Shown in pieces: positions 54,306 through 64,000 of a stretch of 64,000 bases of DNA. Numbering within the stretch: position 1 is the stretch's first letter; the number at the start of each line of letters is the position of its first letter. The position numbers were made by a program, and so were the translations under genes. Source of the DNA: Azadirachta indica. Taxonomy: Eukaryota > Streptophyta > Magnoliopsida > Sapindales > Meliaceae. The notes beneath the pieces are model-generated. The model had not been told where the DNA came from, ran no database searches, and worked only from the letters and a program-made list of their open reading frames with translations. Location of the stretch: NCBI GenBank assembly GCA_022749755.1, contig CM040453.1, positions 12,719,368 through 12,783,367 of the forward strand. Reading direction: 5' to 3'.

Positions 54306-57300
54306 GGCGTTCTTTTTTCCGTCTGAATTTGAAAGAGAATGATGAATGATTAAACGAAAATGATGTTACAGAATGACCAAATTGCTTAATGATGAAATTG
54401 AAGAGGACGAGTTGTTTTGGAATCAGGATGCTCTTAAAGAGGTAACCTCTATGTAGAAACCGCGCTCATTTTCAGCTAGTGGAAATATTGCTGTCATTTC
54501 CTCGGAGTGTATTTGTAGTGCTTTCTATTTTCTGTATTTCAAGTAAACTTGTTTAACAAAGCTAAGCAAGTTCTTTTCTTACTGAAAAATGGTTTCCAGA
54601 CAGTGCAGTTGCATTTTGAGTCCTTTGGCAGGGGAATTAGCAGTATAAGTAATAAATTAAGAAATATAAGTGCTTATTTATGTGTTTGGTTATTTGTTTT
54701 AAAGGTGCTTATCAAATTTAGTACCATTAGAGGTGATTTTTAGATTAGTACATAATTACTTCAGAGGTAGTACTAGGCATCTTAGCGAACCTTTCTAAAA
54801 TCTGCTAAAATACATAAGCACTATGGATATGCGTTTTTGTAACACTCCTAAATCGACCCTTTATGAAGCAGTTCAACTACCTTTTTTTTAGTCCGAAAGA
54901 AGGTTTTGTTTAATTCAGCCTAAATAGTATTAAATATAGTAACTATATGGAAACGTTTTTGGTTGTGTCAAAAGTGCTTCTTATTGCACTGTTTCTCTGC
55001 ACTTTTACTGATATATGTAACATGGACACCCTGTTCAGTATGCCCCACTGAATGTCGTCTTTTTTGTATGTTTTCTCAGGAAGAGAATGATGATAATTAT
55101 GAAGAAGAGCCAGAGGTTGCTGATGAGTTTGATAGCGACTTTGATGAAGATGTGAGTAGCAGTTGATTGGTGTTAGAATTATCTATTTTGATTTCTGTTA
55201 TATAAAGATTATTACATGTCTGATATTGTAATTCCAACCTTTTTTATATTTATTGTCCACTGTTAGAATTCTGTTCTGACTTGATTTTGTTGGTTTAGGA
55301 GCCTGAGCCTGATGAAGAAGGAGAAAATGAAGTAGATGAAAGGTTTAACCTCTCTTAGTTAACTTGAATGATCTTTAAATTCCAATTTTGGTAGCATTCT
55401 CAAAAATAAGTTTTCTTGTAGGGTCCGGACGAAGAAACGACTAATATACCCTGGAAAGCCTTTGTCAAAGAAAAAAAAGAAAAAGAAAGACATTTCAAAA
55501 TTAGATAATGCTGAAAAAGACGTTCAATCAACTGAACAGTCTACCCCCCTTGAGAATAATGATGCCCCTGATGATGTAGAAGGTGAAAGAATAATCAGAA
55601 AGTCTACAAGAACTGCAGTGATTGTTAGGCAAGCTGAGAGAGATGCAATACGTGCAGCTCTGCAGGCAACAATGAAGGTTTGTTCTGTCTTTCTTTTGGA
55701 GTTGATACATATACTTGTTTTATATATATTGCTGTTGGACATAATTGGAGAAGATTTAGTTGCATTCATAATATGACCGTGTTTCTTGGAGATTTTCTTT
55801 TACCCTATATTATGACTGCGTGTCTGTTTACGTGGATGTGTAACCAATGCATTTTGAAGCTTTCTTAACTGTGCATGTGTGGCTGACCATTGTTTTCTTT
55901 TTGAAGCATTCTTGAGCCGTTTTCCTTTTGAAGCTTTCTTGACTTGTTTCATAATATGACTGTATGTGCACACATGTGTGCCTACAAACATTTAAGTGGG
56001 AGAAGAACCTATTTGTGTGTTTTTGGGAGTTTGGCAGCATTAAATTTCTTTAATCGTTTGCAAACAGCTTTGTTGTAAACGTTATTTCAAAATTTACATG
56101 TCACATGCAAATGGGGCATAATTTGCGTTGAATGTTATTTAGATTTTACAGAAATAGACATTTTATCATGATCTAGTACTCTTTGTAGAGGATTATGTTT
56201 GTAATATGTTCTCATTTTGGATTTGTCTATTCAATTTTTGTTCTCCAATGTATTTGAGTGGTTTACTTCATAATTGATAAATTTAACAGCATTTATGGAT
56301 TTCTAATATAAGTGAATTTAAAATGTTTGATTTATTTTAAGATGGGCATAAGACATGCTTCCAGTTTTCTAATCATTACATGTAATGTGTTCTCTTTATG
56401 TGCTCTATACAATAACACTCTAGGAGAGGTTAATTCAAAAAAACTTACTGGGGCATGAATTTAAGTCTGTGTAACTTTAGTCTTTCTAGGATACCTAATT
56501 CATAAAAGCTTCCTTCAGATTGGTCTCCTTTTGACAAGGTGCCCATTTGTTAATAAGGGGCATACCTAATTCATAATCTTGGGATAGTAGTTGTTTAAAA
56601 GTGGATTCGGCATGCGCTTTTGAATGGGTTAACTTCTCTATTTAAAAGTTTAGGAATCAAGTTTCTATATGTACTCATGTAGCACTCTTTGCAGAGTTTG
56701 ATAGGAATTGTACAAACTGTGAATCGGATGAGTCCTGTGTAATTTAGTTGCACATCGCCCGTATTGATATTGAATAGTTCATCTTTTGAAAGTTTTAGGT
56801 GTATCTGAACCAGAGAAAACTCAATTAAGAAAAAAAAAAAAAAGGATGTGCATTGAAACTTTGATCAAACTCTCACTATTTCTTAATATGCAGAACATGA
56901 CAGTGAAAGATATTAGATGGTATTATCTGAGGTGCAGTTGGCCTTGTAGAGCATCTTAATTATTTAAGTTTTTATGGTTGAAGTGTACATTATTACTCTA
57001 CTGGATTTACTTGGAACATATTTATGATCATAGTAATATGCATGAGTTTTTTCCTGTAATGGATGTTGTTGTACTTTACTTTGTAGCCAATAAAAAGGAA
57101 AAAGGAAGGTGAGGAGAAGAGGATGACACAAGAAGAGATGCTTCTGGAAGCAGCACAAACAGGTTAGGTTATAATCATCAGTATTAGGAAATACCAACTC
57201 TGAATTTCCAGAAAACTTATTACGTTGTGGACCATTTTGTATGTGATCTCAATTCTAATGCTGTTACTATAATTGGTGATCCTATAGAAATCATGAACTT

Positions 57301-60300
57301 GAGGAATTTAGAACGCGTTTTGGCAAGGGAGGAAGAAGTGAAGAAAAGAGCAATAGTACATAAAGCTGTCTATAGTGGTCCCCAATTACAGTATTTGTCA
57401 AAGGATGGTAAGTGTTACCTCATTAGTTACTGATAGAAGATTTGCCTTAGACACTAGTTCATCTCCATCCACTGACTTCAACAGCACCCTTGTTCAGTGC
57501 TGGGACCATTTAATGCTTATTTGTGTGTCTCTTGCAGGTCATTCATATCTTGAATTCAGTAAGGGAGTGTCCTTTCAGTCGGAGCTCCAAACCACACCTG
57601 TTCCATGTAAGTTGAACCTACCTAAGGTGGTTGTGAGCTTACATTTTTGGGTAAAAATGGTGGTGTAGCATCCAGTTAAAATGTGCTTGATGATTAATCA
57701 TTTTTTGTTGTACTTTTAGTTTTCAATGACCCCATTTTGTTCTAATTATGTTAATTTTATCCCTACGGTCATTAGGTAGCCTGCTGAAGTTGTTGCAAAC
57801 TGTCATGAATTAATTTGGTAATGTAGCTTTCTGAAGATCTATGCGTATATATGTTACACATAGGTGGACAAATTAGTATTTCATCAGGATTTATGTGGTC
57901 TTTTGATTTAGTAGATTATTTTCTTTCCTTATTTCAGATGGATTAGGGTTTGTGCTGCTTTTTGGAGATAGACATCTTCACTGTATTGAATGAAGATTTA
58001 ATTTGCTTATTCTAGTTAGATTTGGATTTCCCATTTCTTTTAGGATTATGGCTTCTATAAATAAGGGCTCACTGCTTAGTTTATTTAGTTTGAAATTACA
58101 GGCATAAAGTTGATAATATTTAGTTGATTTTCCTATGTTCTTTTGATTTTTCTCCCCTTTCTCTGAATTTTACGTCCCTTTCTCCTTTCTATTGTTTCTC
58201 TAGCATTTGGATTTAGCATTCTTGTGAGAACATAACCTTAGATTCCTTCCATTGTTAATGACTCACTTTGCTATGATTTGGAATGGCATAAATCATTGCA
58301 CTTTGGATTTGGATGGCAACTCTTTATATTATGCTTCAAATAGCATTTTGGTAATGACTTATTACTTGAGGCAATACCATTGCCTAAAATGTCTCTGCTG
58401 TTGTAACTTCTTTCTCGTTTTCAGAAATTTTTGGTTAATGTGGTCAACGATCATTTGATGGATTAGAACCAATAAAATTTGTGGAATTTTAAAGACGTGT
58501 AACCTTCCGTGATCTTCTACCTGCACCTTGAATTATGTCACTGAAATAAAAAAAATCCTCATTATCCTTTTAAGTTTGACCTGGTTCTAGTTCATAGAAA
58601 CCAAATGCATGTTCTATAATTGAAGCGAGTTTCCTACCGACGTCAGTCTGTGAAAGCTTAGCTTGGAGCACTGAAGTTATTCTTTTTCCATATGACTGTG
58701 AAAATTGTTTGCAGATGACATTTTCTTGTGAAAACACATTTAGGTGGGCTTGATGTTTTGTTTGCTATGGGACTTGACTTTTTTCTTTTTTTTATTTATC
58801 TCTTCCCAGATCCCGAGAAGGCCATTTGTGCAGTTAGTGGATTGCCTGCCAAGTAAGAGGATATTTTCTTAGTGCTCTCCCCTTGTGGCTCCTTTTTTTT
58901 TTTTCCTTTTATTTTTTCAAATCTTGTGTTAAAAATATTTTGAGAAGCTATAGTTGTGATAAAGAAATTAATGTTTGTTGCACCTTTTATACAATTATGA
59001 TGTGGTGATAATCACTAGTTTACTGAAAAGATACATCTACTATGAAAGAAAGATTAGTGCCACAAAAATTTGCAGACAATGACTGTAAACAAACTTCTCC
59101 CAATTGCCTTGGGAGGATAAATGAAAGAGGATCTACGAGGACAAAACTATTAGTTGGGATTTTGAATTTTTTTTTTTTTGTTTATCAAAAAGATAGATTG
59201 CAAGAATATATTTGTATAAATGTGAGATTTTAGTGTCTCAAATTATTCCTTGTAGTTTGCAAAATTAAGAGTTAGGTTCACAGATTTACTACTACTATGA
59301 AATTAGGCTCTACCATCTATTTTCATTTAAAAAATCTATTAGATTCATAAGTTCTGACAATTGTGCGCTTACGCTGGTGTAAGAAAGTCTAAAGAATCAA
59401 CTAGTCCTTGTCATTTGATATTATATCAAACAAGTTCATCAACTGTAAGCAAGCTTTTTTTTTTTTTAATTTATTATTAGAAATCAATACTTGTTGGGAC
59501 TCTAACTGGTAATAAATTTTCCTTGTAAAAGTAGCATATTACACTTCAGACACATCACTTTATACATCTCCTTGCTCTAAGTTTATGTACCCATTTGATA
59601 CACCAAACTGTCAATGAGGAGTTCATTAATGCCTTCATCCTCAATTCTTAATACTGATAGAACAATCAAGAATTTGAAACCAGATATTGTAGATGTAGAA
59701 AGCGTAAGTTTTGAACCTAAGTCTAAAGGAATGAAATTATATTTTGTATTTTAAACCTAACATATGGATGCCTCCATTCAAACTATCTGTCCTCTCAGTT
59801 TGGATATACGGCATATAATTTCCTTTGATTAGGCTTGGATTCAAATTCTTTTGCAATTGCTCTCTTACCACATTTTCATACGTACTCTTGAATTTTATAA
59901 TCGTAACTTCAATATTAGCCTTTGATGAGGATGAAGCCTTGAATCAACTCTTTGTTGGCAGTTTAACCTTTGATGTGTCAATTACAATAGCAGCTATAAG
60001 AATTGAGTGTAAATAGATGAATAATATGATGTTTGTGAAGTGTTATGTGTTAGTTTTAAATTCAGTGGCAATTGGGATTCCAATGGCTATTTTTGGTCTC
60101 CAACAATGAAAATTTGAAAAAAAAAAAGGATTTATTTAATGTTGAAGAAGGAATTTGATTCTTCAAAACTTTCTCATATTTAATCAGGAGACTAATTTCA
60201 TATTTTGTGTCACATATTAATGCTTTTGGTCTTATCTCTTTGCTGTGTTGCACATGTCGTGCAAATCTGTCACATTTAATATTTTTTGCTGATCTTTCTG

Positions 60301-62357
60301 CTGTCAGTATGTTTGTATGAATAAATGTCAAGTTTAAATGCTTTTGGTGCTTGTGCCCTATATCTCTTTGTTGTGAATGCATATGTCTATATGTATGAAT
60401 CTAACATTGGTGCTGTCTCTGTGTGTTTTAGAGGTCTGTGTACTTTAAAGCAATAGTTTGCTTAATGATAATTGTTTTTTAAGTTGGCCTTTATTGTTCT
60501 AGGTACCGAGATCCAAAGACAGGACTGCCTTATGCAACAAAAGAAGCCTTTAAAATCATACGAGAACGGTATGAGTGGCCTGCCACAGTTCTTTTCTTCT
60601 TTTATAGTTTACACCCTTTTTCTAAGAGTTTAGATTCATAATTACCCATGCCCATGTTATTTCTATCATTGAGATGCATTAAAACTTCCTTAGTTAATGT
60701 AAATTCTATCTTATGATAATTATTTTTTTAATAGAAAACGGAGAAACTTATATTAAAAAGAAGGGATATACAAAGAAGTGACAGAACAAGTTCACAAAAT
60801 AAGAACAGTCTCAAAGATGCCAAAGATGACAAAAATGATGTCTACACGTTTGCATGTAAAAGAAGATCAAATATTTGCCAACTTCTAATACCAATTTTCT
60901 ACTTTCAAGAATCAACAGTTCTTATGATTTGAGTAATAATGACCTACCTGCCTATTTTTTTTTCCGCAAAAAGGTTAATCAGCATTCACGATGTCTGCTA
61001 AATAATTCAAAGGTGCAAAAAGAATGTCATTCAGCTAAGCAGTAAGTACTTTTGTTGGACAGAGAAGGATTGTCATAGGAATATGGGGATAAATTTTTTA
61101 GATTAAAAATGTTCTATTTGCTTTTTATGGCAATTTTTTACTCTCTAGTTTGGTTAAGCTTTGGCCCACTGAATTACAATCTAATCTGGGATTAATGGCT
61201 TGGAACACTTGACATATATTTATATTTTTCTATCTATAGACACACAAAGACATACTCACACATATACATATGAGTGTATTTAGTTCAGAAATATGGTAAG
61301 TGGATGTACAGACATTGTTTGTAGTGGGGACAAATCTGGGAAAATTAATATTTGGGGTTGAAGAATAAACTGATATGTTGAGGTAATATGAATTTTCACA
61401 CATTTTGAATTTATAATACTGAGTAAATATAATCTTACATAAAGTTCATTAGGCTTAGGGGTTGGGATGGGTTGGGTAGTCGTAGAAATTTTAGGGGCAT
61501 GTCTTGATGTGCAAGGGGGATGGGTTGAATGGTAAAAGACCCTTGGATTCATCCAAGAGACAAGGGATTCAAAGCCCATGAAGCTACCTAACTAGGAATA
61601 GTAAGGTCTAGGTAGTCCTTAGATTAGAATACAATGAACATGGAAGGGTCAAGGAGTTTGGTGTATAATAAAAAACAATTAAGGGCAATTATGGACAGCA
61701 TGATTTAGCATTTTCCCTGTACATATCTTCAGGTAATTGTAGAATAAATTTTACATAGTGTATAATGCAATTGTTGGTGTTTGGATGTATATCCCTCTTC
61801 TAATAGATCATGCGTTCTCATTTTAATCAACAGATTATGCCTTAGGAATTGGATATTTTGTGGTTCTTGTTTGTCTATATTTTTTAAGGTTGATTACTTC
61901 ATCTTTTGAGGTGCATTCTTCAAAAACACCTAGAAGATTTCTTTGTAAAATTTCTTAATTTCTCAAATTCTTGCCTCTCTTCCAACACTTTCTCCTATTT
62001 CCTAAATCATTTTCCATTTTTCATGTCTCCAATTGAGAACAAAACTTTAGTGTTTATATAAAACAACAATATAATGGTGTAGACTGGATACTTCTTCTGG
62101 TTTGAATAAAGTTCTACATGTATACTAATCTCTTTTTCTTGACTTTTTTTTCTGGGTAATGTTGCAGTTTTGTAGATCAGAATAGTGGTACTCAAAAAGA
62201 AATGGACATGGGAGTCTTGTTTGATTCACTTTCGGGGAAAGGTTTTATGGCTAGGCAGAAGAGATCAGAAACTTCAAATAAAAATCAAAAGTCATGTTTC
62301 CGGTCCTCGGCGCGTTTTCTTAGAATTCCAGCTCTTGAAAGTGAAGTTTCAGATTAG
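54126..62357 (+). CDS. SWC2: SWR1 chromatin-remodelling complex subunit 2, YL1 family (eleven exons)
   Basis: Exons 54126-54199, 54372-54441, 55080-55151, 55299-55342, 55422-55677, 57087-57162, 57288-57407, 57538-57606, 58810-58852, 60503-60568 and 62168-62357 total 1080 nt, giving 359 residues. The YL1 N-terminal part starts PVFLDRTSRVTRGKRMTKLL, followed by a long acidic stretch (about 32-85) and a Lys-rich run KKKKKKK. The central VIVRQAERDAIRAAL and KRKKEGEEKRMTQEEML follow. The YL1_C domain near the end reads YPEKAICAVSGLPAKYRDP then KTGLPYATKEAFKIIRERF. YL1/Swc2 binds H2A.Z-H2B through its acidic N-terminal part and helps SWR1 deposit H2A.Z in nucleosomes, so the protein acts in the nucleus. 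All junctions are GT-AG and in frame. Confidence 0.93.
54231..54303. repeat. (TTA)24 microsatellite in SWC2 intron 1
   Basis: About 73 bases of uninterrupted TTA units, 30 bases after the exon 1 donor, in an intron of only 172 bp. It fills over 40 per cent of the intron. Confidence 0.93.
55678..57086 (+). other. SWC2 intron 5
   Basis: Contains three short direct repeats of TTTTGAAGCTTTCTT type at about 55853, 55900 and 55927, and the motif CATAATATGAC at about 55767 and 55950. No gene within. Confidence 0.6.
58853..62167 (+). other. Long introns 9 and 10 of SWC2
   Basis: Two introns of about 1.65 and 1.6 kb (58853-60502 and 60569-62167). Several poly-T and poly-A runs are present and no coding frames with protein-like content. 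No inserted element was recognised. Confidence 0.6.
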
Positions 62358-62800
62358 TTAACAAGGTAAATATTTAGAATTATGCTCCTTAATTTATTGA
62401 TAATATTATTATTCTGCAGATGTGATTTTTCAAGGCTTGTACTCTATACCATAGCATGGGAACCTTCCCAATATTTGGTCCTCTTGAACTACCGAAGTGC
62501 TTACGACAATAGAATTGCGAACAGGACTTTTGTTGATTCTGATGACTGTTTGGCCAGCCAGAATCAAATTTTGTTTAGATGTGGAAAATGGATTTGAATC
62601 TCACTTTCATGTGATGTCCAAATTCCTTTAAAGATTTAAATACTATGATAGGTAGCATGTCAACGAATACATGGATATGGAGGCACCTCAGCAAGTGTCG
62701 CGTCCTTCGATTATCCCACAGTGCTGGACTATCACACCCTTGCATCTCTACTTATGCATTGCACGTTTACTACTAATTACATTTTTAATTATGTATTTTT
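62358..62800 (+). other. SWC2 3' flank
   Basis: Probable 3' UTR up to about 62650, with no coding signal that I trust. It then runs into the decayed protease fragment. Confidence 0.4.
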
Positions 62801-62859
62801 TTTATTTCATTTAACGTGTTATGTATTGGTATTGCACTACAATTTTGTAGTTGCATGGC

Positions 62860-63380
62860 AGGGTGTAGTGGAAGGGACCCTAGAGGAGGGGTTCTTTTTC
62901 ACCCGAAAGTCAATATAGAGCAGCACATGTTCGGGGATGGGGAGAATATTCGTAGGCATTGGATTATCATTGGCGTCGTGTATATTCTAGCCAGAGTTTG
63001 CTGCGGTCACTGTGTTGTATGTGCTGTAGATTTTGTGAGGCACGAGATCACAGTCTATGATTCATCACCATCAGTTCATGAAGACGATGCAATGACAAAC
63101 GCTTCACAACTATTGTGCACACTGTTGCCTCATCTTATGTGAACGTGTAGGGATTTACATGGCGAGAATGGATTTGGAGGATAGCACATCCCTTTTCACA
63201 TATCCACGATCATTGCAAAAGGTGTCAAATCAGGAGTCGAGGGGCTGTGACTCTGGGATGTTCACGTGTAGGTCCATTGAGTACCTAGGTTTAGAACGAC
63301 CGTGTGATTTTGGCCCTAAGCATGATTTGTTCTTTGGGCGGAAGATTGCATTCGATTTGTACATTGAAATGTCATTGTAA
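62860..63380 (+). pseudogene. Decayed Ulp1-like (C48) protease fragment of transposon type
   Basis: Two broken frames. The first, ending at 63142, reads HWIIIGVVYI, then CGHCVVCAVDFVRHEITVYDS, matching the His-containing strand and VYDS block of Ulp1 C48 peptidases. The second (63159-63380) reads CDSGMFTCRSIEYL, then RPCDFGPKHDLFF, matching the catalytic Cys region and the end of the domain. The usual GHW reads GHC and the Cys box DCGxF is altered to CDSGMF. In plants such domains often ride in Mutator-like transposons. A stop at 63140 separates the two parts, so it is not functional. Confidence 0.65.
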
Positions 63381-63770
63381 TGACATTTTCACGTGTATAT
63401 ATATGTCTTTTCATTTTGACTAAATATTTTATGCGGATATATACATTATGTTCATTGGTTAAATGGAATTACAACCCCTAAATGTAAAACGAAATGTACA
63501 CAACTTCTATACGATGTCCTAAAAATAAAACAAAGGCACCACAAAATACACCATATACAAATATTTTGATTTGTGATGCTACTAAAAGCTTCCACTTAAT
63601 AAACAAGACTAAAGAAAATTAGAAATATTGCAAGGATATGTAAAAGATTAAAAGTATTTATCATAAAATGAATGTTGTAGTGCAGAAATGGCTAGACATA
63701 TGGCGTGAAACAAACTCATCACTTATGGTTCAACTTGTGAAGAGCCTACCTCGTGAGCTAAGCTCATGAA
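63381..63770. other. Spacer before the terminal tandem repeat
   Basis: AT-rich; no gene recognised. Confidence 0.4.
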
Positions 63771-63956
63771 GAATGATTATTTGATCTAAAGGAGTAAGTC
63801 TAGGGTTACAACGAGGCTTACAAGTGGGGTATTATTCCTCGATTCCTACCCTAAAATGTGTAAGAATGATTATTTGATCCAAAGGAGTAAGTCTAGGGTT
63901 ACGACGAGGCTTACAAGTGAGGTATTATCCCTCGATTCCTGATCCTAAAATGTTTT
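63771..63956. repeat. 93-bp tandem repeat, two copies
   Basis: Copy 1 (63771-63863) and copy 2 (63864-63956) each start GAATGATTATTTGAT and include AAGGAGTAAGTCTAGGGTTAC and ACGAGGCTTACAAGTG. They differ at only a few positions. The array may begin earlier or be part of a larger element continuing past the window; only two copies are seen. Confidence 0.85.
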
Positions 63957-64000
63957 AGAGAAAGGGAAAATGTATGTTCTCTATAAAAGTCAATTTTATA

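Overview
This window is nuclear DNA from a flowering plant, most likely a rosid-type eudicot. The evidence is intron-rich genes with GT-AG junctions, strongly AT-rich spacers, a Ty1/copia retrotransposon, a CC-NBS-LRR resistance-type gene, and plant versions of seipin, membrane steroid-binding protein, PECT1 and SWC2. Nothing prokaryotic, organellar or viral was seen. The species cannot be named from the sequence. Exon models below were built by hand from reading frame, splice sites and family resemblance; all coding totals close in frame except in the NLR gene.

Left part (1-13.5 kb): a seipin gene (+) and a MAPR/membrane steroid-binding gene (-) converge. The block holding the second exon of each, plus downstream spacer, was duplicated in direct tandem. 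The left unit runs about 1.73-6.66 kb and the right unit about 6.68-13.5 kb. The right unit carries decayed copies of both second exons, and an intact intronless peroxisomal enoyl-CoA isomerase gene (ending SKL) sits between its recognisable ends.

Middle part (13.5-42 kb): a five-exon minus-strand gene encodes a probable plastid membrane protein with a C-terminal zinc ribbon that I cannot name. A dead copia element (19.3-24.8 kb) lies just upstream of it, and its 5' LTR holds about 476 bp that the 3' LTR lacks. About 6 kb of AT-rich spacer with transposon debris follows, then the NLR gene (30.7-37.2 kb). The NLR has intact NB-ARC motifs, but its LRR part is interrupted by an exon with an in-frame stop. 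Another 5 kb of AT-rich spacer follows.

Right part (42-64 kb): PECT1 (nine exons, with a LINE relic in intron 3), an unnamed three-exon acidic protein gene on the minus strand, the 11-exon SWC2/YL1 gene, then a decayed Ulp1-protease fragment and a 93-bp tandem repeat at the edge.

Functionally, seipin (lipid droplets), MAPR (ER sterol/haem binding), the enoyl-CoA isomerase (unsaturated fatty acid oxidation) and PECT1 (phosphatidylethanolamine synthesis) are all lipid-related. I see no sign that they are co-regulated. I did not find a convincing new multi-gene system. The most interesting items are the tandem duplication with gene decay, the unnamed zinc-ribbon plastid protein, the NLR exon with a stop, and the unequal LTRs.
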